Source: Ruminococcaceae bacterium UBA4871 | GTDB taxonomy: Bacteria > Bacillota > Clostridia > Oscillospirales > Acutalibacteraceae | Length of the DNA: 46,585 bases | Assembly: GCA_002399445.1 (NCBI GenBank) | Contig: DHDR01000033.1 | Location: 25,416 to 72,000 of the forward strand | Direction of reading: 5' to 3' | In this document: in pieces, positions 16,338 to 25,035 of the stretch | How positions within the stretch are numbered: position 1 is the stretch's first letter | Layout of the letters: every line of letters begins with the position of its first letter | Notes under the pieces: generated by a model | What the model was told of the DNA's origin: nothing | Databases searched by the model: none | The model's input: only the letters and a program-made list of their open reading frames with translations | Position numbers and translations under genes: made by a program

Positions 16338-17300
16338 TTATTTTAAATGAGCAGCGCCAATCATGCCGGCATCATTGCCTAGTTCGGCAGTACGAATTTT
16401 CGGCAGAAAAGAAGAAGGACCACCGAAAACCTCATTCTTGACTTGTTCATTTAGAGGGTCCGTTAGGAAGGCCCCCTCTTTGCTGATTCCTCCGGAAAGC
16501 AGAACCACTTCCGGACGAAAAATATTGACTGCATTTACGATTCCTGCAGCTAAATGAGCAATGTAGGCATTCACGACCTGTTTTCCAGCAGAATCTCCTC
16601 TGCGTGCAGCCTGAAATGGAATCCGCCCGTCCATGCGGGACAAATCCCCCCCGCAGAGTGTTGCCAGCAGAGAATCCGGTGCCTTTTCCGCTGCCCGTTT
16701 TGCGTCCCGAATCAGCGCAGTAGCGGAAGCATAGCTTTCCAGACATCCATGGCGTCCGCAGGTACAAAGTTCACCATTTTCCACCAGAAGCGTGTGACCA
16801 AATTCTGCTCCGCCCGGCCCACCGCCTTCAAAAATCTTACCATCCAGAATAATGCCGCTTCCAACACCGGTTCCCAGCGTGAACATTACGGCATACTGGC
16901 AGCCTTTTGCAGCGCCGGCACATACTTCTCCGAGCGCTGCACAATTTGCATCGTTGCTTACATGGATGGGCAAGGAAAAAGAATGTCTCAGCTCCTGAAC
17001 CAACGGCACGTTTTTCCAGCGGAGATTGTTAGAATAGACAACCGTACCGGTTTTGGCATCAATCGTTCCTGGACAGCCGACACCGAGAGAAATACAATCT
17101 TGTTCTGTTAAACCTGCATCCTTCAAGGCATCTTGCACTGTGAGGGCAATCTCCTGCACCACTTGCTGCCAGAGACGGCGGGAGTCGGTTGGATGTAATG
17201 CCCGCCCAATAATCTGATTTTCTTGGTTGACAATTCCGGCTTTAATTCCGGTACCGCCGATGTCTAGCCCGATGCGGAAACTTTTGCTTGCATTTGCCAT
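16338..17300 (-). CDS. glk: ROK family glucokinase
   Basis: 320 residues. Cytoplasmic sugar kinase converting glucose to glucose-6-phosphate. The ATP phosphate-binding motif is LDIGGTGIKAGIV at the N terminus; the catalytic Asp is in HVSNDANCAALGE; the ROK zinc site is CTCGRHGCLESYAS; glycine-rich GTGVGSGIILDG is also typical. It is the third gene of a minus-strand operon with phosphoglucomutase and mannose-6-phosphate isomerase, so the operon supplies and interconverts hexose phosphates. Confidence 0.93.
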   Translation of the reverse strand: MANASKSFRIGLDIGGTGIKAGIVNQENQIIGRALHPTDSRRLWQQVVQEIALTVQDALKDAGLTEQDCISLGVGCPGTIDAKTGTVVYSNNLRWKNVPLVQELRHSFSLPIHVSNDANCAALGEVCAGAAKGCQYAVMFTLGTGVGSGIILDGKIFEGGGPGGAEFGHTLLVENGELCTCGRHGCLESYASATALIRDAKRAAEKAPDSLLATLCGGDLSRMDGRIPFQAARRGDSAGKQVVNAYIAHLAAGIVNAVNIFRPEVVLLSGGISKEGAFLTDPLNEQVKNEVFGGPSSFLPKIRTAELGNDAGMIGAAHLK

Positions 17301-17311
17301 GTTGTTTCTCC

Positions 17312-18280
17312 TTATACACGGTTACCATTTGGCAAATAAGTATTTTTGGGCGGAACTGCCGTGCGGATGACCTCGCAGGTTCCGCTGATGCTGTAATTTC
17401 CGGTATCAGCAGGGACAAAGAAACTGTCACCCTTTTGAAATGAAAGGGTTTGACTGCGGCAGGTAATCACACCACTTCCCTTTGAAACAAGCAGGGAATG
17501 AAAGCTGGAGCAGTCAGTTACGCTGTCCGCCGAGTTGCCGCCCAGTTTGATAAGATCTGACACAAAGGAATCACAGAAACCAAGTTTGTCTCCAAAGTCA
17601 TAGTCCGTGCGCGGTGGAACCCTGCGGGTGACGTCCAAGGCTTGCGGGATATGCAGCTGGCGCTCTTTACCGTCTTTGCCTTTACGTTTGTAGTCAAAAA
17701 CGCGGTAAGTCACATTGGAGCTTTGCTGAATTTCCGCCAGAACAATGCCGGCACAGATGGCATGAATGGTACCAGACTCAATAAAGAAAACATCCCCCGG
17801 ATGGACAGGCGCAGCATTCAAAACTTCTGTAAGAGTACCATTCTCAATCCGTTTGTGAAATTCTTCTTTGCTAATTGGATGCTGAAACCCATAGTACAGA
17901 AAAGCACCGGGCTTGCAGTCCAAGATATACCACATTTCTGTTTTGCCAAACTGATGCTCATTTTTTAATGCATAAGCATTATCAGGATGTACCTGAATCG
18001 AAAGATCTTTGTGTGCATCAATCAGCTTGATGAGTACGGGGAATTCTTTGAAACGTGCACAGTTCGTGCCCGCAGCAGTGGGTACGGCTTTTAAATATTC
18101 TTCCAGTGTTTTGCCTGCATAGGGACCGTCTGCAACTTTGCTGGGACCATCTGGATGACAGGAAAGCTCCCAAGCTTCTGCGAGAATGTCTCCGTCAAAT
18201 TTTACATGATAGTCTGTTTTCAGTTTTTGACCGCCCCAAAGGTAGGACTGGCAAGCTGGAATAATTTTTAAAATTGCCAT
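17312..18280 (-). CDS. manA: Mannose-6-phosphate isomerase, class I
   Basis: 322 residues, the compact Firmicutes form. It interconverts mannose-6-P and fructose-6-P and binds zinc. Metal-site segments are visible: DAHKDLSIQVHPDNAYA (the QVHP motif), GKTEMWYILDC, and GDVFFIESGTIHAI. The C-terminal cupin half carries FQKGDSFFVPADTG. ATG 18280 begins one base after the phosphoglucomutase stop; longer in-frame starts would overlap that gene. Confidence 0.93.
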   Translation of the reverse strand: MAILKIIPACQSYLWGGQKLKTDYHVKFDGDILAEAWELSCHPDGPSKVADGPYAGKTLEEYLKAVPTAAGTNCARFKEFPVLIKLIDAHKDLSIQVHPDNAYALKNEHQFGKTEMWYILDCKPGAFLYYGFQHPISKEEFHKRIENGTLTEVLNAAPVHPGDVFFIESGTIHAICAGIVLAEIQQSSNVTYRVFDYKRKGKDGKERQLHIPQALDVTRRVPPRTDYDFGDKLGFCDSFVSDLIKLGGNSADSVTDCSSFHSLLVSKGSGVITCRSQTLSFQKGDSFFVPADTGNYSISGTCEVIRTAVPPKNTYLPNGNRV

Positions 18281-18281
18281 A

Positions 18282-19973
18282 TTATTTTTGACCTTTCCCA
18301 AAATTCTCAATAATTTTGGATACAGCTTTTCGGTATTCGTCACAGGCAGCGTCTGCATCAGCTTCTGTTTTCGCCACAGCGGCACAGTAGAGTTTTACTT
18401 TTGGCTCTGTTCCGGAGGGACGCACGGTTAGACAGGTGTCATCATCCATCATGAATTGCAGCACATCACTGCTGGGCAGAGACGGGAACTGTACCGGTTT
18501 TCCGTCAACATGCAGATAATCTTTTACCAGAGTTACCTTGTGGCCGCACAGCTCTTTCGGCGGGTTTTCGCGCAGATAGGACATCAAATTCTGCATGATA
18601 TGGAATCCTGACTCACCTTCGAATGTGAAAGAATCGAGACTGTTCCGGTAATAACCATATGCTTTATACAATGCTTCAATTCCATCATCAAGGGATTTTC
18701 CCTGCGCTTTGTAATCGGCTGCCATATCGCACAGCAGCAGGCAGGCGTTCACCGCATCTTTATCGCGCACATGGCTGCCGGAAAGATATCCATAGCTTTC
18801 TTCAAAGCCGAAAATATAACGATTCACTTCACCGGCTTTTTCCAAAAGACCGATCTGCTCGCCGATAAATTTAAAACCTGTCAGGACATTGCGGATTTCC
18901 ACACCATAATGAGCGGCAATCTTGGCGGCCAACTCTGTTGTGACAATCGTTTTGACAGCAACTGGCTTTTCCGGCATGGTTCCTTCTGCTTTGCGGCGGC
19001 GGCACACATAGTCAAGCAGCAGCGCACCCACTTCATTGCCGGACAGCAGCTTGTAGCCGTTTCCGACATGCACAGCAATCCCCATGCGGTCGCAGTCCGG
19101 ATCTGTTGCGAGCAGCAGATCTGCATCTGTCTGGCGGCAGAGTTTAAGTCCCTCGGCCAATGCTTCCGGTATTTCCGGATTCGGAAATGGACATGTGGGG
19201 AAATTGCCGTCTGGTTTTTCCTGACTGGGGACAACGGTAATATCTTCATAACCGGCACGCTTCAGAACCGTTGTAACTGGAATCAGACCGGTTCCGTTGA
19301 GCGGCGTGTAAACGATTTTCAGATGTGCAGGTGCTTTCTTTTCCAGCCGCTGCGCAAGTACAGCCTTGTAGAAATCTTCCGGTACATTTTTCGGAATCTC
19401 CAGCACTTTTGCTTCGGAATTTTCCGGAAGCGAATCAAAATATCCGATGGATTCTATGCACGCTGTAATTTCTTCCGCGGCCTTTGTCGTAATCTGACAT
19501 CCATCTGGGCCGTAAACTTTGTAGCCGTTGTATTTGGCCGGATTGTGGCTTGCAGTTACCATGACACCGGCGGAACAGTGCAGCTCGCGCACGGCAAAAG
19601 ACAATGCCGGCGTGGGCATCAATTGTGGGTACAGATAGGCTGTAACGCCGCACGCGGCAAATGTACGTGCTGCTTCCTCGGCAAAGCGCCGTGACTTGAT
19701 GCGGCTGTCATAGGAAATGGCAGCGGAAGGATTCTCTTGGCGGCAGAGCCATTTTGCAATCCCACGGGTGGCACGGCGGACGGTATAGATGTTCATCCGG
19801 TTGGTTCCGGCACCGATGACTCCCCGCAGACCACCTGTTCCAAAAGCAAGATCACGGTAGAAGCGGTCAGTGATTTCTTCCGGCTGATTTTTTACGGCAG
19901 TCAGCTCTGCTGCAATATCTGAGTCTTCTGTTGCCTGTTTACACCACTGTGTATAGTTTTCCTCTATTTGCAT
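18282..19973 (-). CDS. pgm: Phosphoglucomutase / phosphomannomutase
   Basis: 563 residues, the alpha-D-phosphohexomutase family of about 570 residues (PgcA-like). The phosphoserine loop is VMVTASHNPAKYNG (near residue 138), the metal loop is TDPDCDRMG, the sugar-binding loop is GFEESYGYL, and the phosphate-binding loop is RPSGTEPKVKLY near the C terminus. It interconverts 1- and 6-phospho sugars for polysaccharide precursors and glycogen. First gene of the operon; ATG 19973 follows GGTGGAGGG. Confidence 0.95.
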   Translation of the reverse strand: MQIEENYTQWCKQATEDSDIAAELTAVKNQPEEITDRFYRDLAFGTGGLRGVIGAGTNRMNIYTVRRATRGIAKWLCRQENPSAAISYDSRIKSRRFAEEAARTFAACGVTAYLYPQLMPTPALSFAVRELHCSAGVMVTASHNPAKYNGYKVYGPDGCQITTKAAEEITACIESIGYFDSLPENSEAKVLEIPKNVPEDFYKAVLAQRLEKKAPAHLKIVYTPLNGTGLIPVTTVLKRAGYEDITVVPSQEKPDGNFPTCPFPNPEIPEALAEGLKLCRQTDADLLLATDPDCDRMGIAVHVGNGYKLLSGNEVGALLLDYVCRRRKAEGTMPEKPVAVKTIVTTELAAKIAAHYGVEIRNVLTGFKFIGEQIGLLEKAGEVNRYIFGFEESYGYLSGSHVRDKDAVNACLLLCDMAADYKAQGKSLDDGIEALYKAYGYYRNSLDSFTFEGESGFHIMQNLMSYLRENPPKELCGHKVTLVKDYLHVDGKPVQFPSLPSSDVLQFMMDDDTCLTVRPSGTEPKVKLYCAAVAKTEADADAACDEYRKAVSKIIENFGKGQK

Positions 19974-20004
19974 TTCAATCCCTCCACCTTATATATTTAA
20001 TTAA

Positions 20005-20033
20005 ATGGTACAGGGGTAGGGAAAACATGTCAA
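20005..20033 (-). promoter_or_regulatory. Promoter of the pgm-manA-glk operon
   Basis: On the minus strand TTGACA (20028-20033) and TACCAT (20005-20010) are 17 bases apart, 30 bases upstream of the pgm start. Confidence 0.65.
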
Positions 20034-20336
20034 TAGCATTATCTTGATAATAATAGCATTTTGTTGGTTAACTCAAAAAGCAGACTGTCAAGCAGATTAA
20101 GTTTAGACAAATTAGCTGAAAGGATTTTTATGATTAGGTGTGATAATGCTTATTGGCCTGATGCTTTTATACCGAAAATTCTCATATCTGTAATGGACAA
20201 TCGTTTACGCATATGCGGATGAGCTGCTATGCCAAACCTATCAGCTGTAAACGAGTTCTGAATCATACACTGCATTGATAAAAATCTAAATTTGACATCT
20301 TAGGGAATACGATTTATCTGGAAGGCCGCGGGGCCC
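20034..20336. other. Intergenic gap with a bulged inverted repeat
   Basis: No gene. The arms TCGTTTAC (20201-20208) and GTAAACGA (20247-20254) enclose AGCTG/CAGCT (20222-20226, 20242-20246), giving a 13-bp hairpin with a bulge that itself contains GCATATGC. It lies downstream of the araC-type gene and lacks a T-run, so it is not an ordinary terminator. Confidence 0.4.
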
Positions 20337-21167
20337 TTAATGCTCCTCAGCCTTTTGGGCTTTATGGATATCTTTCACAAGGGACGAAAAATGGGTACGA
20401 TATGTAAGGGGGGACATTCCGGTATGCTTTCGGAACATCCGAATAAAGTAGGAGGTATTTTCGATGCCAACTGCAAAGCCGATGTCCAAAACACTCCGGT
20501 TTGTGCTGCACAGAAGATGGCACGCTTTTGTTACACGAACATTCAGCAGATATTTACAAGGCGGACAACCGTAATAAAATCTAAAGTCTTTGTCTAGCTT
20601 GTATTTGTTCCAATGCAGTTCCTTTGAAAGAGAATCCAGCGTTAGCTTTTCGGCATATCGAGTATCCAAAATCTGCTTAAGCAGTTGGATAGATGCAGGT
20701 GGCAGGGATTTATCCGGAAGCAAAGGCTGCGTTTCTGTTTTCAGCATCTTAGCCATTTGGTTCAGCAGAAAACATTCTTCTGTTTGCGAAACACCGCTGA
20801 CAAGTTTATCCCAAACTTGAGGGAGAACTGCATGGGGAGTCAGAGAAATCACGGCAATTCCATCAGAAGATTTTATTGGTGCTGGGCCTTCCACAATCAT
20901 CTGTTGAAAATGCAGCGGTGCTTCAGTAACTTTCAAAAGAGGAGCAAGTCCTGCATGTACAAGAATGAGGTTTGAAGAGGCCAAGTTCCATATACTTTGA
21001 CTTTCTTTCAGCTGCGCGCTGCTGTTGGAAAGCAGATAAAGCGAAAAAGCACTTAAATATGGGCATGAAAGGATCATATTATGTGTAATCGTTCCTTGCA
21101 TACTTCCCAGCAGATGGAGCTCCGAAAATTTTTCAGCTGACTGCTGCATCACTAGATTGTTGTCCAT
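20337..21167 (-). CDS. AraC family transcriptional regulator
   Basis: 276 residues. The C-terminal 100 residues are the double HTH of the AraC family (KLTLDSLSKELHWNKYKLDKDFRFYYGCPPCKYLLNVRVTKACHLLCSTNRSVLDIGFAVGIENTSYFIRMFRKHTGMSPLTYR, shown here in summary: first HTH then the conserved GF/F-x-R-x-F-K-x-x-x-G-x-S-P block). The N-terminal 170 residues do not resemble a known sensor closely. It is not adjacent to a matching catabolic operon, so its target is unknown. Confidence 0.88.
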   Translation of the reverse strand: MDNNLVMQQSAEKFSELHLLGSMQGTITHNMILSCPYLSAFSLYLLSNSSAQLKESQSIWNLASSNLILVHAGLAPLLKVTEAPLHFQQMIVEGPAPIKSSDGIAVISLTPHAVLPQVWDKLVSGVSQTEECFLLNQMAKMLKTETQPLLPDKSLPPASIQLLKQILDTRYAEKLTLDSLSKELHWNKYKLDKDFRFYYGCPPCKYLLNVRVTKACHLLCSTNRSVLDIGFAVGIENTSYFIRMFRKHTGMSPLTYRTHFSSLVKDIHKAQKAEEH

Positions 21168-21719
21168 TGTCGGTATTCAACATCCTTTGTCTTCATTTCT
21201 GCAATAAAATATATTATTCATTAAAAAATCATTGAACCTGTTACACAAAAATGTATGGATGACATTAAAAAATCACGAGTAAAGAACTATTTAAGTAGAA
21301 GCTTAGAAGCCATTTGCAATCGTTATATGGAATGGCATGGAGAAGCTCGGCAATTCAATTTTATAATGTTATAACCGTGTATGCTTTGAATCAGTTTGGA
21401 AAAAGTATATGACGGCTTTCCTTCTCTATCGTTTATTTTTACCTTTATTTTACCACGATTAAGCTTTGTGCGGCTAACTTTTCGGTGCGGCCTTTGCAAT
21501 CTTTTCTTCAGACACCATAGTAAAATGAAAAATGTTTTGGCAGAAACTCAGGATCAATTCTTAACTTTTCCTGAATTTTCTGGAATAATCGTCAAGATCA
21601 CTTTAAAAAATTTATATTTGGTGTACAATTAAAAACATTGGAGAAATTTGTGAAAATAACACAGCCGATTTACAGGGTGCCTGTGAAGAAAGCAGTGAGT
21701 ATAAGGAAGATGAAGAGAA
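21168..21719. other. 552-base intergenic region upstream of asparagine synthetase
   Basis: AT-rich. Short frames (for example around 21396-21632) lack a ribosome site and look random. A TACAAT at about 21624 is a possible -10 element for the synthetase. I looked for T-box features (AGGGTGGNACCGCG block) because asparagine genes often have them, and saw none. Confidence 0.45.
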
Positions 21720-23552
21720 ATGTGCGGAATTGTTGGGTTTATTGGAAGCAGGGCCAACCAAAAAATTGTTTTGCAAAAAATGATGGATGCGATTGCGCAC
21801 CGTGGACCTGACGGTCAGGGTGCTTATTTCGACGATCAAGCTGCGTTGGGCCATCTGCGCCTCTCAATTATTGACATCAAGGGCGGAAGCCAGCCCATGA
21901 TGAATGAAGATGAAAATTATATTATTGTTTTTAACGGCGAGATTTATAACTTTCAGGAGTTGAGAGAAGAACTTCTGAGGGATGGGCATATCTTTCGCTC
22001 ACACTGTGATACAGAAGTTTTGCTGCACGGATATGAACAGTGGGGAAAGGACATGCTTGCACGCTTACGCGGGATGTTTGCATTTGCCATTTGGAACAAG
22101 CGGGAGAAGACTCTTTTCTGTGCGCGTGACCATTTTGGGATTAAACCGCTGTATTACTATCAGAATTCAGAAACTGGTACGCTGATGTTTAGCAGTGAAA
22201 TCAAGAGCTTTTTGGAACATCCGGAATTTGTTAAGGAACTGAATCCCGAGCAGCTGCAGCTTTATCTATCTTATCAATATTCTCCCGGCGAAAATACATT
22301 TTTTCAGGGTGTCAAAAAGCTGCTTCCGGCACATTGGCTGGAATACAAAGATGGAAAAGTTATGACACAACGCTACTGGAGCCCATCTTTTTCACCGGAT
22401 ACTTCCCGCTCGCTGGAAGATTGGGAAGAGGAAATCAGTGCAGCAATGGCAGAAAGTGTGCAGGCACATAAGATTGCTGATGTGGAGGTGGGCAGTTTCC
22501 TGTCTTCCGGCGTTGATTCAAGTTACATTGCTGCATTGGCGGAAGTGGACAAAACCTTTACGGTTGGTTTTTCCAATAAGCAGTATGACGAAACAGAATA
22601 CGCCAAAAATTTCAGTAGAAGCATCGGTATTAAAAACTACTCCTATCGTGTCACACCGGAAGAATATTGGGCCAGCCTTGGAAAGATTCAGTATGCTATG
22701 GATGAACCGCTGGCAGACGCGGCGAGTGTAGCGCTTTACTTTGTTAATCGGGAAGCGGCTAAACAGGTAAAAGTCTGCTTGTCTGGGGAGGGTGCAGACG
22801 AATTCTTTGGCGGGTATAATACTTATAAAGAACCTTTTATGACTTCATGGTACGATCGTATCCCGCTGCTTTTTCGGCGTGCGATTGGTACACTTGCAAA
22901 TTATCTGCCGCCGGTGCGGGGTATTAACTTTTTAGTCCGGCATGGGCGGCCTTTGGAAGAACGCTATATAGGAAATACAAATCTGATGGGGGAGCGCTGC
23001 AAAAATCAATTGCTGCTTCATTATGACAACACAATTAATCCGGTTGACCTTTCCACCATTTATATGCAGCAGGTGAGAGGACAGGATGATGTTGCCCGCA
23101 TGCAGTTTTGTGATTTGAATCTTTGGATGGTTGGCGATATCTTACTGAAGGCGGACAAAATGAGCATGGCAAACAGTTTGGAACTGAGGGTACCATTCCT
23201 TGACCGAAAAGTCTTTGACCTGGCAAGGCGGATTCCAACTTCCTGCAAGGTCAGCGGCCAGCAGACAAAAATTGCCATGCGCGGCGCAGCCGAAAAGCTC
23301 ATTCCAGTGCAGACTGCTGAAAAAAAGAAGCTGGGATTCCCGGTGCCTGTTCGCGCATGGCTGCGGGATAAGAAATATGCGGCGATTGTGCGTGATGCTT
23401 TTACCAGCTCTTCTGCACGGCAGTTTTTTAATACGGCAAAGCTGGTTAAGATGTTGGAACAGCATGTTTCTGGGCGGCGTGACAATTGGAGGCAGATCTG
23501 GTGCGTCTTTATGTTTCTTGTGTGGTATGATGAATATTTTGTCAAACGCTGA
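21720..23552 (+). CDS. asnB: Asparagine synthase (glutamine-hydrolysing)
   Basis: 610 residues, full length. The N-terminal Ntn glutaminase begins MCGIVGF with catalytic Cys2, and continues with HRGPDGQGAYFDD and FNGEIYNFQELREEL. The synthetase half has the ATP pyrophosphatase loop FLSSGVDSSYIAALAE (near residue 262) and CLSGEGADEFFGGY. It makes asparagine from aspartate, glutamine and ATP. No neighbouring pathway genes. Strong terminator downstream. Confidence 0.95.
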   Translation: MCGIVGFIGSRANQKIVLQKMMDAIAHRGPDGQGAYFDDQAALGHLRLSIIDIKGGSQPMMNEDENYIIVFNGEIYNFQELREELLRDGHIFRSHCDTEVLLHGYEQWGKDMLARLRGMFAFAIWNKREKTLFCARDHFGIKPLYYYQNSETGTLMFSSEIKSFLEHPEFVKELNPEQLQLYLSYQYSPGENTFFQGVKKLLPAHWLEYKDGKVMTQRYWSPSFSPDTSRSLEDWEEEISAAMAESVQAHKIADVEVGSFLSSGVDSSYIAALAEVDKTFTVGFSNKQYDETEYAKNFSRSIGIKNYSYRVTPEEYWASLGKIQYAMDEPLADAASVALYFVNREAAKQVKVCLSGEGADEFFGGYNTYKEPFMTSWYDRIPLLFRRAIGTLANYLPPVRGINFLVRHGRPLEERYIGNTNLMGERCKNQLLLHYDNTINPVDLSTIYMQQVRGQDDVARMQFCDLNLWMVGDILLKADKMSMANSLELRVPFLDRKVFDLARRIPTSCKVSGQQTKIAMRGAAEKLIPVQTAEKKKLGFPVPVRAWLRDKKYAAIVRDAFTSSSARQFFNTAKLVKMLEQHVSGRRDNWRQIWCVFMFLVWYDEYFVKR

Positions 23553-23564
23553 GTGGCTGTATAC

Positions 23565-23607
23565 GTAAAAACAGAGCAGTACCTGTTTGGTACTGCTCTG
23601 TTTTTAC
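23565..23607 (+). terminator. Terminator after asnB
   Basis: A perfect 19-bp stem (GTAAAAACAGAGCAGTACC and its complement) with a TGTTT loop; the 3' arm contains the T-run. Confidence 0.92.
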
Positions 23608-23712
23608 ATTCATCTAAAATTCACTCGATATTCTTATAAAATCCATCCAGACAAGATAAAATTCAGTATAGAAAATGCAACGAAAAGAGATGACAGGACG
23701 GAGGGAATTGAT

Positions 23713-24786
23713 ATGAACAGAAAATTAGTGGTTCGTTTGCTGCTGGATGCCGGAATGGCGGGGCTCATGATTGTGCTGATGGGGCCGATGATAACCGGAC
23801 TCCCTTGGCATGAGATTTTGGGAACATCGGTGCTTTTGCTGTTCATTGTACATTGTGCCCTCAATGCATGGTGGTTCCGTTCTCTCGGCAAAATGCAGAA
23901 GAAACGGAACTTTGGCACAGTTATTAAACTGCTTATGAATGGTATTCTGCTGGTCAACTCTTTATTGCTGCTGGTGAGTTCCATGATGATTTCCCACACG
24001 GTTTTCGCTTTTCTGAATCTAAGCGGCGGAGGGATATGGACCTATTTGCATCGGGTCAGTGCCTATACGGAATTTATTTTGATTTCGATCCATCTCGGTC
24101 TGCACTGGAGGATCATTCTGAATGCTTTCCGTTCGGCCCTGCGAATACATGGGAAAAATCCGGTGCTTACTGGATTGGGACGTATCTGTTCATTGGCGTT
24201 GGCTGTTTTTGGTATATGGGCCAGTGTCTCCAGAGATATTGCCGGTCAATATCGTCTGCCGAAACAGACACACGGTGAAGCAACACAAAGCGGCCAAGCG
24301 GATAGTACGACTGTCACAGCGAAGACACAGCGGCAGGCTGCTGCAGTATTGGACCAGAAAAATGTCCAGCAAAATATGACAGCAGAACGGAGCTTTTCCA
24401 ATATACAGATTGAAGCAGGTGAAACAGAAAATGATTTTCTCGGCCGTCTGACCTGTACAGGTTGTGGAAAACATTGTCCTCTTACCAGCCCAAGTTGTGG
24501 AACGGGTGCATCGCAGGCTCAGCAGGCTGCCGCTTATTATCAAAGTCAGGCCGATTTTGCCTCAAGCAGTAGTTCGTCTGCAATTGAAGAAAGCTCCAGC
24601 GAGGATTATTCGGCGCAAAGTGAAGGGGAAACACAGAAGCCGCGCACTCAGGAAACAACAGAGACACAGGTACAGACGGATACATTGCCGGCGCTTTTTC
24701 GAGATTATGTACCTGTGATGGGGATGTATGCAGCCGGTTCCTATTATCTTTTGGAATTTGTGCAGTACCGGAAAAAGAAAAAGTAA
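23713..24786 (+). CDS. DUF4405 cytochrome b-like membrane protein with Cys-motif tail
   Basis: 357 residues. Residues 1-175 carry four hydrophobic segments with paired histidines (FIVHCALNAWW and HRVSAYTEFILISIHLGLHW), the DUF4405 pattern thought to ligate heme. A fifth hydrophobic region is at ICSLALAVFGIWASV. The remainder is a Ser/Thr/Gln-rich low-complexity linker containing a C-x2-C-x3-C-x6-C cluster (CTGCGKHCPLTSPSC, near residue 245), then a short hydrophobic C terminus and a KKKK end. The start chosen (23713) follows GGACGGAGGG. Probably an electron-transfer membrane protein; partner unknown. Confidence 0.75.
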   Translation: MNRKLVVRLLLDAGMAGLMIVLMGPMITGLPWHEILGTSVLLLFIVHCALNAWWFRSLGKMQKKRNFGTVIKLLMNGILLVNSLLLLVSSMMISHTVFAFLNLSGGGIWTYLHRVSAYTEFILISIHLGLHWRIILNAFRSALRIHGKNPVLTGLGRICSLALAVFGIWASVSRDIAGQYRLPKQTHGEATQSGQADSTTVTAKTQRQAAAVLDQKNVQQNMTAERSFSNIQIEAGETENDFLGRLTCTGCGKHCPLTSPSCGTGASQAQQAAAYYQSQADFASSSSSSAIEESSSEDYSAQSEGETQKPRTQETTETQVQTDTLPALFRDYVPVMGMYAAGSYYLLEFVQYRKKKK

Positions 24787-24787
24787 C

Positions 24788-24834
24788 AATCATACAAACA
24801 GGATGGTGTCTTCTGCCATCCTGTTTGTATGATT
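24788..24834. terminator. Strong hairpin after the DUF4405 gene
   Basis: A perfect 19-bp inverted repeat (arms AATCATACAAACAGGATGG) with a 9-base loop right after the stop codon. It has no long T-run, so it may act as a weak terminator or as 3' end protection. Confidence 0.65.
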
Positions 24835-24895
24835 CCCAGCAGAAATTCATTTTCCACTTGTGCTTTCTGCCATTGATAAAAATTTTAGATTTTTG

Positions 24896-24924
24896 TTGAC
24901 TTTTTCTTGTTGGTGTGGTATGAT
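24896..24924 (+). promoter_or_regulatory. Promoter of the initiator tRNA gene
   Basis: TTGACT (24896-24901), 17-base spacer, TATGAT (24919-24924), 35 bases before the tRNA. Confidence 0.75.
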
Positions 24925-24958
24925 AGTCAAGTACTGTTGAGAAAGATAAAATATATAT

Positions 24959-25013
<55 letters not shown>

Positions 25014-25035
<22 letters not shown>

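Noticed and set aside
19279..19292. GACCGGTTCCG in the phosphoglucomutase gene as another palindrome copy
   Set aside because: Only the right half matches; the left arm GGAAC is missing, and it lies in a conserved housekeeping coding region.
21396..21632. 78-codon open reading frame before asnB
   Set aside because: No ribosome site, composition like translated AT-rich intergenic DNA.
21168..21719. T-box riboswitch upstream of asnB
   Set aside because: No T-box consensus or specifier-type stems could be found.
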